A DNA stretch of 64,000 nt from Acidovorax carolinensis (GTDB lineage: Bacteria > Pseudomonadota > Gammaproteobacteria > Burkholderiales > Burkholderiaceae_C), in the NCBI RefSeq assembly GCF_002157145.1, contig NZ_CP021361.1, positions 3,496,001 to 3,560,000 of the forward strand, written 5' to 3'. Below, piece by piece: positions 17,772 through 28,094 of this stretch. A program made the translations under genes and the position numbers. Position 1 is the first letter of the stretch. Each line of letters begins with the position of its first letter. The notes beneath the pieces were generated by a model, which saw only the letters and a list, made by a program, of their open reading frames with translations, had not been told where the DNA came from and searched no databases.

Positions 17772-20700
17772 TCAACGCGCCAGCACCCCCGCCAGCGCCT
17801 TGCCCGTGTGCGTTCCAGAGGCCACCACATCCTCGGGCGTGGCGGCGGCCACGATGCGGCCACCGGCGTTGCCGCCCTCGGGCCCTAGGTCCAGGATCCA
17901 GTCGGCCTCGGCAATCACATCCAGGTCGTGCTCGATGACGATCACGCTGTGGCCGCCATCCACCAGGCGGTGCAGCACGCGGATGAGCTTGTCCACGTCG
18001 GCCATGTGAAGGCCCACGGTGGGCTCGTCCAGCACGTACAGCGTGTGTGGCGCTTTCTGACCCCGGCGGCCCACTTCGTCGCGCACCTTGGTCAGCTCGG
18101 TCACGAGCTTGATGCGCTGCGCCTCGCCACCGGACAGCGTGGGCGACGGCTGGCCCAGCGTTAGGTAACCCAGGCCCACGTCCTTCAAAAGCTGCAGCGG
18201 GTGCGCGATGCTGGGCATGGTGGCAAAGAAGCCCACGGCCTCGTCCACCTCCATCTGCAACACATCGCCAATGCTCTTGCCGCGCCAGGTCACGGCCAGC
18301 GTTTCGGGGTTGAAGCGCGCGCCGTGGCAGGTTTCGCACGGCACCTTCACATCGGGCAAAAAGCTCATCTCGATGGTGCGCACGCCCGCGCCTTCGCAGC
18401 TGGGGCAGCGGCCTTCGCCGGTGTTGAAGCTGAAGCGCCCGGCCGCGTAGCCACGCGCCTTGGCCTCCAGCGTCTCGGCAAACAGCTTGCGGATGGTGTC
18501 CCAAAAGCCGATGTAGGTGGCTGGACAGGAACGCGGCGTTTTACCGATGGGCGTCTGGTCCACTTCGAGCACGCGGTCGATGCTCTCAAAGCCCGACAGG
18601 CCCGTGCAACCGACCAGCGGCGGCGCCTTGCCTGCGTCCATCGCATCGCGCCCTGCCTTGGTACTGCGCTGCTGCACCCAGGCCTGCACATTGGCCAGCA
18701 GCACATCGCGCGCCAGCGTGGACTTGCCCGAGCCGCTCACGCCCGTCACTGCGACTAAACGATGCAACGGCACGGTGGCCGTCACGTTCTGCAGGTTGTG
18801 CAGCTGCGCGCCGTGCACCGTGAGCCAGCGCATGGCGGCGCGTTCCTTGGCCTCGGTCAGCGCGTCGGCGGCCAGCGATGCCGCCTGGGCTGCGCGCTTC
18901 TTGACGGCGGCGCTTTGTCGCCCGGTGGGCGCTGCCGCCTCGGCCTGGGCAAAGGCGGCCGTGGCTTCGGCGCTCACCTCGCCAGCCACCATGCTGCGGC
19001 GCAGTTGCAGTGGGTGCTTCATGGCGTGCAGCAGGTAGCGGCCGGTTTGCGAATCTGCGGCGCCCGTGATGTCGGCCACGCTGCCCTGCGCCACCAAATG
19101 CCCGCCGCGTTTACCGGCGCTGGGGCCAATGTCGATGATGTGGTCGGCGCGGCGGATGGTGTCTTCGTCATGCTCCACCACCACCAGCGTGTTGCCCTTG
19201 TCGCCGAGCTTGTGCAGGGCGTTGAGCAAGATCTGGTTGTCGCGCGCATGCAGGCCGATGGTGGGCTCGTCGAGCACGTAGCACACGCCCTGCAGGTTGC
19301 TGCCCAGCTGCGCGGCCAGGCGAATGCGCTGGGCCTCGCCACCGCTGAGCGTGGGCGCGCCCCGGTCTAGCGTGAGGTAGCCCAGGCCCACTTCTTCCAA
19401 GAATTCGAGGCGGCTCTGGATCTCGGGCACCAGGTCGCGGGCAATGTCCGCCTCACGCTGGGTCATGCCGCCTTCGATGCGCAGGGTCTCGATCCAGCGG
19501 CGCACGTCGGTCACGGAGAGGGCCGCAATGTCGGTGATGCCAACCCCAGCAAACCGCACGGCGCGCGCCGTGGCGTTCAGGCGTGTGCCGCTGCAGCTCG
19601 GGCAGGCGGTGTCGGCCAGGTCTTCCACCTCGGGCTCGGCAAAGGTTTGCTCGCGGCCTTTTTCCTTGTCGTCTTGTACCGAGTCGTCAAACACCTTGCG
19701 CTGGTCTTTGGTGAGCTTGACGCCGGTGCCCACGCAGTCGGGACACCAGCCGTGTTTGCTGTTGTACGAGAACAGGCGCGGGTCCAGCTCGGCATAGCTG
19801 GTGGCGCACACGGGGCAGGCGCGCTTGGTAGAGAACGCCTGCAAATGGCCGATGCCCGCAGTGGGCGCACCGCTTTGCATGGCGGCGGCCAGCGTGTCGA
19901 TGCCGCTGAGCACATGCACCACGCCCTTGCCGTGCGTGAGCGCGTCGGCCAGCGCGGTGCGGAGCTGGGCTTCGTTCTCGGGCGAGACATCGAGGCTGGC
20001 CACGGGCAGCTCGATGGTGTGTTCCTTGAAGCGGTCGATGCGCGGGAAGTTGGTGGTGGGCAGGAAGTTGCCGTCCACGCGCAGGTGCGTGTAGCCGCGC
20101 GGGCGGGCCCAGTCGGCCAGCTCGGTGTACACGCCTTTGCGGTTCATCACCAGCGGCGCGAGCAAGCCGATGTGCTGGCCGCGGAACTGCGTGAGCAGCT
20201 GGGCCGCGATGCTCTCGGGCGTTTGCGGCTGCACGGCGGCACCGTCTTTGGTGCAATGCTGCGTGCCGAGCTTGACGTACAGCAGGCGCAGAAAGTGCCA
20301 CACCTCGGTGGTGGTGCCTACGGTGGACTTGCGCCCTCCGCGCGACAGGCGCTGCTCAATCGCCACAGTGGGCGGGATGCCGTACACCGCGTCCACCTCG
20401 GGCCGACCTGCAGGCTGCACGATGCTCCGGGCATAGGCGTTGAGTGATTCGAGGTAGCGGCGCTGGCCCTCGTTGAACAGGATGTCAAACGCCAGCGTGG
20501 ACTTGCCCGAGCCGCTCACGCCCGTCACCACATTGAACTTGCCACGCGGGATGTCCACGCTCAGGTTCTTGAGGTTGTGCTCCTTCGCATTGACGATTTC
20601 AATGGCATTTTTGGCCGCTGGCGCTTTATCCATATGCGCAAGGCGCTCTGATTTTCGTAGCGCAGCGGCTTTTTCATGCGCCGAATGCCCGCCCACGCCC

Positions 20701-23700
20701 AGCGTGAGTTCATAGTCGCGCAGCGCCTGGCCGGTGTGCGAGCTGGCGTGCTGGCGCACCTCCTCGGGTGTGCCCTCGGCCACGATCAGGCCGCCGGCAT
20801 CGCCGCCCTCGGGGCCCAGGTCGATGAGCCAGTCGCTCGCGCGGATCACATCGAGGTTGTGCTCGATGACGATGAGCGAGTGGCCCGCGTCGATGAGCTT
20901 GCGCAGCGCGCGCATGAGCTTGGCGATGTCGTCAAAATGCAGGCCGGTGGTGGGCTCGTCGAACAAGAACAGCGTGCCCTTGCGCGCCACCGCCTGGCGT
21001 GACTTGGACGCGCTGCGCGCCGCTTCGGCCAGAAAGCCCGCGAGCTTGAGGCGCTGCGCCTCGCCACCGCTGAGCGTGGGCACGGGCTGGCCCAGCGCCA
21101 CATATTCGAGCCCCACATCCACGATGGGCTGCAGGGCGCGGATCACGTCGCGGTCATTGGCAAACAGGTCGGCCGCCTCGGCCACGGTGAGGGCCAGCAC
21201 ATCGGCCACGTTGAGGCTGCGCCGGCTACCGCAGGGCCCTTCGCTGCCCCGCTCGATGGTGATTTCCAGAATCTCGGGCCGGTAGCGCTTGCCATCGCAG
21301 TCGGGGCAGCGCAGGTACACGTCCGAGAGGAACTGCATCTCCACATGCTCGAAGCCCGAGCCGCCGCAGGTGGGGCAGCGCCCGTCGCCGCTGTTGAAGC
21401 TGAACTTGGCCGCGGTGTAGCTGCGCTGTTGGGACAGCGGCGCGACTGCGAACAGCTCGCGGATGCTGTCCCACGCGCCCACGTAGCTCACGGGGTTGGA
21501 GCGGGCCGTCTTGCCAATGGGCGACTGGTCCACAAACACCATGTCCGACAAATGGTCCGCACCCAGCAGGCGGTCGTGCGCGCCCGGTGCATCCGTGGCC
21601 TTGCCAAAGTGGCGCAGCAGCGCGGGGGCCAGCACATCCTGGATCAGGCTGGACTTGCCAGAGCCGCTGACGCCGGTGACGGTGACCAGGCGCTGCAGCG
21701 GGAACTCCACCGTCACATCCTGCAGGTTGTGCTCGCGCGCGCCTTCCAGGATGAGGCGCGGCGTCGATTCCGTCACCATGCGCTTGAAGCCAAAGCCCAC
21801 CTGCTTGCGCCCACCCAGGTAGGCACCCGTGAGCGTGTCCGCCTTGCGCAGGTCGGCCGTGGTGCCGTCGAACACAATCTGCCCGCCCAGGCGGCCGGGG
21901 CCGGGGCCCATGTCGATCATGCGGTCGGCCGCCAGCATCACGGCCGGGTCGTGCTCCACCACCACCAGCGTGTTGCCCGCATCGCGCAGGCGCAGCATGG
22001 CCTCGGTGATGCGGTGCATGTCGCGCGGGTGCAGGCCGATGCTGGGCTCGTCCAGCACAAACAGCGTGTTGACCAGGCTGGTGCCCAACGCGGTGGTGAG
22101 GTTGATGCGCTGCACCTCGCCGCCGCTGAGCGTGCGGCTTTGCCGGTCCAGCGTGAGGTAGCCAATGCCCACATCGCACAAGTACTTGAGGCGCGTGGTG
22201 ATTTCGTCGTGCAGCAGCCGAAGCGCTTGTGCTTCTCCTGTTTTCGCCTGCGCGTCGCCTTTCGCGTCGTCACCCACCGGCAACTGCATGCGTGCAAAGA
22301 ACGCGCGCAGGCGGTCAATGGGCAGCAGCATCAGGTCGTGCAGACACAGGCCGGGCAACGCTTCCAACTGCTCACGCGACCATTGCACCCCCTCGGGCAT
22401 GAAGCGTTGGAACTGTTGGCCCCCACGCTCGGCCCTGTCGTGTCCTCCCTGCCCCTCAAGGGGGCTGCCGCTGCTTGGGGCGGCCCGGCGCAGCGGCGGC
22501 TCCAGCGCGGCATCGGCATCTTCCTTGCGGCCAATGCGCCATAAAAGGCTTTCGGTCTTGAGCCGTGCGCCCGCGCAGGTGGGGCACGGCGTGTAGCTGC
22601 GGTATTTGGACAAGAGCACGCGGATGTGCATCTTGTAGGCCTTGCTCTCCAGGTATTCAAAAAAACGCTTGATGCCGTACCACTGCTGGTTCCACTTGCC
22701 GTTCCAGTTCGGCGAGCCGTTGATCACCCACTTTTTGTGCTCGTCGGTCAGCTTGTTCCAGGGCGTGTCGCGCGGGATGCCGGCCGTCTCGGCGTGGCGC
22801 ATGAGGTCGTCCTGCGCCTCTTTCCAGGCCGGGGTCTGTATGGTCTTGATGGCGCCCGCCCGCAGCGTGAGCTTGTCGTTGGGGATGACCAGGCCGTAGT
22901 CCACCCCGATCACGCGGCCAAAGCCCCGGCAGCTGTCGCACGCGCCCACGGCGGAGTTGAACGAAAAGGCCGACGGAATAGGGTCGCTGTAGCGCAGGTC
23001 GCTGTCGGGGCAGTGCAGGCCGGTGGAGAAGCGCCACAGCTCGGGTTCGCCCTCGTCAACCATCCGATACACGTTGAGCCGCCCCGTGCCGCGCTTGAGC
23101 GCAACCTCGATGGCCTCGATCACGCGCACCTTTTCAGCGTTGCCCAGGCGGAACCTATCCGCCACCACATCCAGCACCTTGCGTGGGCCAGTGGGCGTGG
23201 CCACTTCGCGCTCCGCCTGCACCTTGGTGAAGCCGCTGGCAGACAGCCATTGCTCGACCTGCTCGGCGGAGGTGTTGGCAGGCAGCTCGACCGGGAAGGT
23301 CAACACAATGCGCGGGTCGTCCGCAGCGGCGCTGCGCTGCTGCAGCTCCGCATAAATGGTCTCTGGCGTGTCGTGCCGCACGGGCTGCGCTGTCTGCTTG
23401 TCGAACAGCTGGCCTGCACGGGCGAACAGCAGCTTCAGGTGGTCGTTCAGCTCCGTCATCGTGCCCACGGTGGAGCGGCTGGAGCGCACGGGGTTGGTCT
23501 GGTCGATGGCAATGGCCGGGGGCACGCCCTCGACCTTGTCCACGGCGGGCTTGTCCATGCGGTCGAGAAACTGGCGCGCATAGGCGCTGAAGGTCTCCAC
23601 ATAGCGGCGCTGGCCCTCGGCATAGAGCGTGTCGAACACGAGGCTCGACTTGCCCGAGCCGCTGGGACCCGTGACCACCGTGAGTTCGCCGGTGCGGATG

Positions 23701-23765
23701 TCCAGATCCAGGTTCTTGAGGTTGTGCTGGCGTGCGCCGCGGATACGGATCAGTCCCTGGGTCAT
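17772..23765 (-). CDS. uvrA: Double-length UvrA-like excinuclease ABC subunit A (fused tandem, four ATPase modules)
   Basis: This 1997-residue protein is twice the usual UvrA length (about 940-1000). It has four Walker A sites: GPSGSGKSS near residue 33, and GVSGSGKSS or GVSGSGKST near 695, 1080 and 1673. Each is followed by its own ABC signature LSGGEAQR or LSGGEVQR and Walker B. The two halves each resemble a complete UvrA, with zinc-finger-like [24 protein letters not shown] and CPSCEGAG motifs. UvrA finds DNA damage and loads UvrB; UvrA normally works as a dimer, so this fusion could be a covalent dimer. Three repeat-derived peptides (about residues 422-450, 505-517 and 1035-1055) interrupt linker regions. 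A standard uvrA probably exists elsewhere in the genome. Confidence 0.92.
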   Translation of the reverse strand: MTQGLIRIRGARQHNLKNLDLDIRTGELTVVTGPSGSGKSSLVFDTLYAEGQRRYVETFSAYARQFLDRMDKPAVDKVEGVPPAIAIDQTNPVRSSRSTVGTMTELNDHLKLLFARAGQLFDKQTAQPVRHDTPETIYAELQQRSAAADDPRIVLTFPVELPANTSAEQVEQWLSASGFTKVQAEREVATPTGPRKVLDVVADRFRLGNAEKVRVIEAIEVALKRGTGRLNVYRMVDEGEPELWRFSTGLHCPDSDLRYSDPIPSAFSFNSAVGACDSCRGFGRVIGVDYGLVIPNDKLTLRAGAIKTIQTPAWKEAQDDLMRHAETAGIPRDTPWNKLTDEHKKWVINGSPNWNGKWNQQWYGIKRFFEYLESKAYKMHIRVLLSKYRSYTPCPTCAGARLKTESLLWRIGRKEDADAALEPPLRRAAPSSGSPLEGQGGHDRAERGGQQFQRFMPEGVQWSREQLEALPGLCLHDLMLLPIDRLRAFFARMQLPVGDDAKGDAQAKTGEAQALRLLHDEITTRLKYLCDVGIGYLTLDRQSRTLSGGEVQRINLTTALGTSLVNTLFVLDEPSIGLHPRDMHRITEAMLRLRDAGNTLVVVEHDPAVMLAADRMIDMGPGPGRLGGQIVFDGTTADLRKADTLTGAYLGGRKQVGFGFKRMVTESTPRLILEGAREHNLQDVTVEFPLQRLVTVTGVSGSGKSSLIQDVLAPALLRHFGKATDAPGAHDRLLGADHLSDMVFVDQSPIGKTARSNPVSYVGAWDSIRELFAVAPLSQQRSYTAAKFSFNSGDGRCPTCGGSGFEHVEMQFLSDVYLRCPDCDGKRYRPEILEITIERGSEGPCGSRRSLNVADVLALTVAEAADLFANDRDVIRALQPIVDVGLEYVALGQPVPTLSGGEAQRLKLAGFLAEAARSASKSRQAVARKGTLFLFDEPTTGLHFDDIAKLMRALRKLIDAGHSLIVIEHNLDVIRASDWLIDLGPEGGDAGGLIVAEGTPEEVRQHASSHTGQALRDYELTLGVGGHSAHEKAAALRKSERLAHMDKAPAAKNAIEIVNAKEHNLKNLSVDIPRGKFNVVTGVSGSGKSTLAFDILFNEGQRRYLESLNAYARSIVQPAGRPEVDAVYGIPPTVAIEQRLSRGGRKSTVGTTTEVWHFLRLLYVKLGTQHCTKDGAAVQPQTPESIAAQLLTQFRGQHIGLLAPLVMNRKGVYTELADWARPRGYTHLRVDGNFLPTTNFPRIDRFKEHTIELPVASLDVSPENEAQLRTALADALTHGKGVVHVLSGIDTLAAAMQSGAPTAGIGHLQAFSTKRACPVCATSYAELDPRLFSYNSKHGWCPDCVGTGVKLTKDQRKVFDDSVQDDKEKGREQTFAEPEVEDLADTACPSCSGTRLNATARAVRFAGVGITDIAALSVTDVRRWIETLRIEGGMTQREADIARDLVPEIQSRLEFLEEVGLGYLTLDRGAPTLSGGEAQRIRLAAQLGSNLQGVCYVLDEPTIGLHARDNQILLNALHKLGDKGNTLVVVEHDEDTIRRADHIIDIGPSAGKRGGHLVAQGSVADITGAADSQTGRYLLHAMKHPLQLRRSMVAGEVSAEATAAFAQAEAAAPTGRQSAAVKKRAAQAASLAADALTEAKERAAMRWLTVHGAQLHNLQNVTATVPLHRLVAVTGVSGSGKSTLARDVLLANVQAWVQQRSTKAGRDAMDAGKAPPLVGCTGLSGFESIDRVLEVDQTPIGKTPRSCPATYIGFWDTIRKLFAETLEAKARGYAAGRFSFNTGEGRCPSCEGAGVRTIEMSFLPDVKVPCETCHGARFNPETLAVTWRGKSIGDVLQMEVDEAVGFFATMPSIAHPLQLLKDVGLGYLTLGQPSPTLSGGEAQRIKLVTELTKVRDEVGRRGQKAPHTLYVLDEPTVGLHMADVDKLIRVLHRLVDGGHSVIVIEHDLDVIAEADWILDLGPEGGNAGGRIVAAATPEDVVASGTHTGKALAGVLAR
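20601..20660. repeat. Interspersed element A, copy 3 (inside uvrA)
   Basis: The minus strand reads CGAAAATCAGAGCGCCTTGC, a spacer, then GATAAAGCGCCAGCGGCC; the GATAAAGCGC block is shared with the mccB and 49204 copies. It encodes [18 protein letters not shown] in the linker between the two UvrA halves. Confidence 0.6.
22215..22250. repeat. Element A-like partial copy 4 (inside uvrA)
   Basis: AGCGCTTGTGCTTCTCCTGT resembles one arm and the AGCTCCT-type tail of the 3702 copy, with the middle lost. It encodes the [11 protein letters not shown] stretch of UvrA. This is the weakest of the element A calls. Confidence 0.35.
22413..22500. repeat. Interspersed element B, copy 2 (inside uvrA)
   Basis: It runs TGTTG, CCCCCACGC, TCGTGT, CTGCCCC, AAGGGGG, then a 20-base core at 22472-22491 (TGCTTGGGGCGGCCCGGCGC) that is identical to 39465-39484 in mccA. 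In uvrA it supplies the peptide [20 protein letters not shown] and following residues. The codon phase differs from that in mccA. Confidence 0.8.
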
Positions 23766-23965
23766 GGAAGCAGTCTTTCGGGGGTGAGGCGGAACATTCT
23801 AGGGACCAACCGCGGCGTGCGCGCAACACAGTGCAGTATCCCCGGCAGCCGCTGTGGTGCTAATGCTGCATTGCAGCAGTCCGCACAGCCTTGGGGTGGC
23901 CAAGAGGTGGCATTTGCGCAGGTTCACCATATAGACTGGAAAACTATTTTGCGAGGGAGACTTTA

Positions 23966-25078
23966 ATGAATCAATGGACAAAGCTTTTCGCCAGTGTTGC
24001 ACTGGCCACACTGGTGTGCACCAGCCAGGCACAGATCCTGATCGGACAGACCGCTGGCTATTCCGGCCAGGTTGCGGCAGGCGTCAAGGAAACGGCAGAT
24101 GGCGCCATGCTGTACATCGACGCGGTGAACGCGAAGGGCGGCGTGAACGGCCAGAAAATTGAACTCATCTCGCTGGACGACAAGTTCGATCCCAAACTCG
24201 CCGGTGAAAATGCCCGCACGCTGATCGAGGAAAAAAATGTCCTCGCAATGTTCCTGACCCGCGGCACTCCCCATACAGAAGCCATGCTCCCGCTGCTGGA
24301 AAAGCACGGTGTGGCGCTGGTCGGCCCCTCCACGGGAGCCATGGTGCTGCACCAACCCGTGCGCAAGTACATCTTCAACGTCCGCGCCACCTACCAGCGC
24401 GAGGCCGAAAAAGCCATGACCCACCTGGCATCCATGGGCATGACGCGCATTGCGGTGGTTTACTCCGACGACAGCTTTGGCGCGGATGGCATCATCGGCG
24501 CCCAAAAAGGCCTGGTCGCCAGCAAGCTCACCCCGATCGTGCTGGAAAAATTCAACCGTGCCAAACCAGAGTTCGCCCCCATTGCGGCCAAGCTGGCTAC
24601 CGCCAATGCGCAGGCAGTGCTGATGATTGCATCGGGCTCGGCGGTGGTGGATGCCGGCAATGCGTTTCGGGCCGCCGGCTCTACCGCACAGATCGTCACG
24701 CTCTCCAACAATGCCTCCACGGGGTTCATCAAGAGCCTGGGCGCCAATGCGCGCGGGATGATCGTGACCCAGGTCTATCCCAATGAGCGTGCCGTGACCT
24801 ATGCCATGGTGAAGGAAGCCCAGGACCTGGCCAAAGCCAAGGGCCTCGGGGAGGTCAGCCCGGCCATGCTCGAAGGCTTTGCTGCCGCCAAAGTGCTGGT
24901 TGAAGGCCTGAAGCGCGCTGGCCCCAAGCCCACACGGGAAAAAATCCACGCCGCACTGGAGAGCCTGCGCAAGTTTGATCTGGGAGGCCTCGAAATCAGC
25001 TACGCCCCAGACGACCACAGCGGCCTGGACTTTGCCGATCTCGCCATCATTGGCACGGACGGCAAGTTCCGGCGCTGA
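23966..25078 (+). CDS. ABC transporter substrate-binding protein, LivK-like (paralog 1)
   Basis: A 370-residue periplasmic binding protein of the branched-chain amino acid receptor family (Peripla_BP_6). The signal peptide MNQWTKLFASVALATLVCTS ends at SQAQ, and the mature part begins ILIGQTAGYSGQVA. Family features are LDDKFDPKLAGENARTLIE, GPSTGAM, VYSDDSFGADG and the C-terminal LEISYAPDDHSGLDFADL. ATG 23966 follows GAGGGAGA. No permease or ATPase genes are adjacent, so it may serve a transporter encoded elsewhere or deliver ligand to a sensor. It is about 150 bp upstream of a close paralog. Confidence 0.9.
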   Translation: MNQWTKLFASVALATLVCTSQAQILIGQTAGYSGQVAAGVKETADGAMLYIDAVNAKGGVNGQKIELISLDDKFDPKLAGENARTLIEEKNVLAMFLTRGTPHTEAMLPLLEKHGVALVGPSTGAMVLHQPVRKYIFNVRATYQREAEKAMTHLASMGMTRIAVVYSDDSFGADGIIGAQKGLVASKLTPIVLEKFNRAKPEFAPIAAKLATANAQAVLMIASGSAVVDAGNAFRAAGSTAQIVTLSNNASTGFIKSLGANARGMIVTQVYPNERAVTYAMVKEAQDLAKAKGLGEVSPAMLEGFAAAKVLVEGLKRAGPKPTREKIHAALESLRKFDLGGLEISYAPDDHSGLDFADLAIIGTDGKFRR

Positions 25079-25227
25079 AGCACTTTGGGCCCATCGGCCC
25101 TTGGGACGAAGTGTCAGAGGAAGGAGATGGGCCTGAATTTCTCCGATTTTCAGGTCCGTCAGGATTTCCTCAGTGCCCGATCCTGACCTCCAACCTAAAC
25201 TCAGGCCGATCAGAGAAAGGCTCACGC

Positions 25228-26343
25228 ATGAAAAATTGGAAACCCTTGTTGGCAGCTTGTGCACTCGCACCTGGTTTGGCGGGCCACAGCACGGCGCAAA
25301 TCGTCGTCGGACAAACGGTGGGAGTCACCGGATCTGCCGCCATCACCGTGAAGGAGTCCATGCAGGGCGCGTCCCTGTATCTGGATTCCGTCAACGCCCA
25401 GGGCGGTGTGGGCGGCCAGAAAATCGAGCTGGTGGTGCTCGACGACAAGTTCGACCCCAAGCTCACGCTGGAAAACGCCAGGACGCTCATCGAGAAACAC
25501 GGCGCCGTCGCACTCTTCATGACCCGGGGCACCCCGCACACGCAGGGCATTGTGCCGCTGCTCGACGAGGCCGGCGTAGTGCTGGTGGGGCCTTCCACCG
25601 GTGCGATGGCCTTGCACAAACCAGTGAGCCGCCATGTCTTCAATGTTCGCGCGCCCTACCAGCAAGAGGTTGAAAGGGCCATTGCCCATCTGAACACCTT
25701 GGGGGTTCAGCGCATCGGCGTCATCCACGTCGATGACAGCTTTGGCGCGGATGCCCTGGCCGGTGCCCTGAACGGGTTCAAGGCCCACGGAAGCCAGGCC
25801 CTTTTCATTGAAAAATTTGACCGCAGCAAACCCGATTTCAGCGCCATTGCGCCCCGCGCCACCAAACAGCTGCCACAGGCCGTGATCTTCATCGGCACTG
25901 GCGCAGCGGTGGTCGATGGCATCAAGGCCCTGCGCACGGCCGGCATGGCAGGCCAGATCGTGACCTTGTCCAACAACGCATCTGGCGGTTTCACCAAGGC
26001 GCTGGGAGATCAGGCACGGGGTGTGGTGGTGACCCAGGTGTTCCCGTCTGAGCGATCCATCAACTACCCGCTGATCAAGGAGGCCATGGGTCTGGCCAAG
26101 GCACGCGGCATTGAGGATCTGACGCCTGCCATGGTCGAGGGCTTCGTCAATGCCAAGGTCTTGGTTGAAGGCCTGCGCCGGGCAAGCCCCAAGCCAGACC
26201 GCGCCCGCCTGCTCACGGCGCTGGAAGGGATGCGCAAGTTCGACCTGGGCGGCCTGGAGCTGTCTTACAGTGCCACCGACCACAGCGGCCTCACGTTCAC
26301 GGACCTGTCCATCATTGGATCGGATGGGCGTTTCAAGCGCTGA
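25228..26343 (+). CDS. ABC transporter substrate-binding protein, LivK-like (paralog 2)
   Basis: A 371-residue protein, clearly a tandem duplicate of the preceding gene. Both share LDDKFDPKL, TRGTPHT, VGPSTGAM, DDSFGAD, VTLSNNAS and FDLGGLELSY or the matching paralog-1 block. The signal peptide is MKNWKPLLAACALAPGLAGH. The start at 25228 is set by the signal peptide; the frame opens earlier without homology. Divergence between the two copies suggests an old duplication with different ligands. The ligand is probably an amino acid or aromatic acid, by analogy with the family. Confidence 0.9.
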   Translation: MKNWKPLLAACALAPGLAGHSTAQIVVGQTVGVTGSAAITVKESMQGASLYLDSVNAQGGVGGQKIELVVLDDKFDPKLTLENARTLIEKHGAVALFMTRGTPHTQGIVPLLDEAGVVLVGPSTGAMALHKPVSRHVFNVRAPYQQEVERAIAHLNTLGVQRIGVIHVDDSFGADALAGALNGFKAHGSQALFIEKFDRSKPDFSAIAPRATKQLPQAVIFIGTGAAVVDGIKALRTAGMAGQIVTLSNNASGGFTKALGDQARGVVVTQVFPSERSINYPLIKEAMGLAKARGIEDLTPAMVEGFVNAKVLVEGLRRASPKPDRARLLTALEGMRKFDLGGLELSYSATDHSGLTFTDLSIIGSDGRFKR

Positions 26344-26455
26344 CAGGATGCTGCCGTGAATCCCTGACCGTCGTGTCCCACCCAACGAGCCCTCCGCACG
26401 CTGCAGTTATCCATCACCGACATCGCACTCTCGCGAGCAAACCCAGACCACCATT

Positions 26456-26489
26456 GAAAAAGGCCTTGCATCCATCGATGCAAGGCCTT
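26456..26489 (-). terminator. Rho-independent terminator of the porin gene
   Basis: AAGGCCTTGCAT and ATGCAAGGCCTT form a perfect 12-base stem (26460-26489). On the minus strand it is followed by a run of T, matching an intrinsic terminator 47 bases past the porin stop. On the plus strand there is no T-run, so it mainly serves the porin. Confidence 0.88.
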
Positions 26490-26535
26490 AACCAATTCCA
26501 TTTCGTCAGCGGCTGGGCCAACTGACGGGTGAGAA

Positions 26536-27537
26536 TTAGAAGTTGTGGCGGACGCCCACTGCGAAGGAGCTGAAATCAGTACCTGGAGCGCTCACGCTAT
26601 AGGAGGCACCGGCGTCGTTGTTGACACGCGTGTAATAGCCATACACCTTGGTGCGCTTGCTCAGGTTGTAGTTATAGCCCACCGTGTATTGGGTAGCAGC
26701 CGAATCGTTCCGATTGCTCCAGCTGTTAGCACGGCCCACATTCAGGTGAAACTCCGATGCACCCAAGGCATACATGCCAGCCAAACGGAAGTTGTTGCGG
26801 GTACCCAGCAATGTTTCATCATTGCGCTGGTAGTAACCACCAACGGTGAATTGACCCACAGTGTAAAGAGCGCGGAGGCCCAACTGCTTATCATCGTCAA
26901 CTTGGCTATAGCCAGCGCCAAGGGCCAGTGCACCCACGTTGTAATTGGCGGCCAAATCATAGCCATTCTTGTTGTTGGTACCAGCAGCCTTTTCGTGAAG
27001 GTTCACAGCAGCATCAACGGTCAGGCCGCCGAAGCTGGGGGAGCGGTAGCCAACTTTATTCTTGGTACCCAGACCGTTAAACCACACGGGATCCTGATAC
27101 AGGGCGTCGGAAGACGAACCGGTGTCGTGGTTATGCATACCGACGTAATCAGCGGTGGCGTAGTACGACTCGGGCGTGAAGTTGCCCAGGCGCACCATAC
27201 CAAAACCACCCGACAGATTCACTTCGCTTTGACGGCCAAAATTGATACCCGTGCCAGTGTTGGGAAGACCAGGCCAGCCAGTGCCGGCGCCGGTGTCTGA
27301 CGCAAAGCCGCTTTCGAGCTGGAAGCCAGCTTTCAGGCCACCGCCCAGGTCTTCCGTGCCCTTGACGCCGAAACGCGAAGAGTTGTTGAACAGACCGGTT
27401 TTGGTCACATCGCCATCTTTCTGGCGTTCCACCGTGGTGTTCACACGGCCGTACAGCGTGACGCTGCTTTGGGCCATTGCAGCGGTGGTGCCGGCAACAG
27501 CCAGGACAGCCAGGACAACGCGGGTCATTTTTTGCAT
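26536..27537 (-). CDS. Outer-membrane porin, Omp32 / gram-negative porin family
   Basis: A 333-residue trimeric-type porin with signal peptide MQKMTRVVLAVLAVAGTTAA cleaved after AMA, mature start QSSVTLYGRVNTTVERQ, and C-terminal GVRHNF ending in Phe, the outer-membrane insertion signal. RFGVKGTEDLGGGLKAGFQL is the classical betaproteobacterial porin motif. Codon use is noticeably richer in A and T than in neighbouring genes, as is common for very highly expressed surface proteins. The start at 27537 is fixed by the signal peptide and a GGAAA ribosome site. Confidence 0.95.
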   Translation of the reverse strand: MQKMTRVVLAVLAVAGTTAAMAQSSVTLYGRVNTTVERQKDGDVTKTGLFNNSSRFGVKGTEDLGGGLKAGFQLESGFASDTGAGTGWPGLPNTGTGINFGRQSEVNLSGGFGMVRLGNFTPESYYATADYVGMHNHDTGSSSDALYQDPVWFNGLGTKNKVGYRSPSFGGLTVDAAVNLHEKAAGTNNKNGYDLAANYNVGALALGAGYSQVDDDKQLGLRALYTVGQFTVGGYYQRNDETLLGTRNNFRLAGMYALGASEFHLNVGRANSWSNRNDSAATQYTVGYNYNLSKRTKVYGYYTRVNNDAGASYSVSAPGTDFSSFAVGVRHNF

Positions 27538-27782
27538 GAGATTTCCTTTGATACTAGTTGCCATCAGGAGGCGCATAGGCAGTTTCAGTTTTTGACTGGA
27601 CTACCGAGAATGCTTCGGGAACTCGATCTTATGGCGCGCCTTGTTTCAGCGCACTATTTGCTGAAAGTTTGATGACACAAGTGATGCGCCGCCACAACAG
27701 TTGCATTCACTCCCGCTCCGCCGCACCGCCACGGTGCGCAACCTGCACCACTTGGGTCACTGCGATACGCTGGCAAACACCG

Positions 27783-27950
27783 TTACGGTGCGCTTGCTGC
27801 GGGCACGGCCGCACTGGCGGGCGCCTCAGGCGCATGGAGGGCATCGGCACCGTGTTTTTCACCAGACATGTCCACCTTGTCACCGGCCTTCATGATGACG
27901 AACAGCGAGAGGGCCGCAAACAGGACGAAACCTACGACGATCTTCCACAT
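27783..27950 (-). CDS. Small inner-membrane protein (55 residues), unknown function
   Basis: This short gene starts at ATG 27950 behind CAGGAG and ends at TAA 27783. The product begins MWKIVVGFVLFAALSLFVIM, a single membrane helix, followed by a short hydrophilic tail (KAGDKVDMSGEKHGADAL) and an Ala/Pro-rich C-terminus. The good ribosome site, the helix at the very N-terminus and the clean stop support a real protein. It is in the same orientation as the MHS symporter upstream, but a terminator lies between them. I do not recognise a family; small accessory subunits of transporters look like this. Confidence 0.65.
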   Translation of the reverse strand: MWKIVVGFVLFAALSLFVIMKAGDKVDMSGEKHGADALHAPEAPASAAVPAASAP

Positions 27951-27988
27951 AACTTCTATCTCCTGGGGATGGGGGTTGCTTGTTCAAC

Positions 27989-28032
27989 AAAAGGGCCTCG
28001 CAGCTCGGCTTGGCAGCGTGCGAGGCCCTTTT
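27989..28032 (-). terminator. Rho-independent terminator of the MHS symporter gene
   Basis: AAAAGGGCCTCGCA and TGCGAGGCCCTTTT form a perfect 14-base inverted repeat with a 16-base loop, about 60 bases past the symporter stop. T-runs flank both sides, so it could act in both directions. Confidence 0.88.
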
Positions 28033-28094
28033 CTGGAACACAGTGCCCGCACCTCGTATGGGAGGCAGGCACTGATCGCAGTGCGGCTTGACCG

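Noticed and set aside
22626..23966. Long frame antisense to the 5' part of uvrA
   Set aside because: Shadow frame; uvrA on the other strand has four complete ATPase motif sets.
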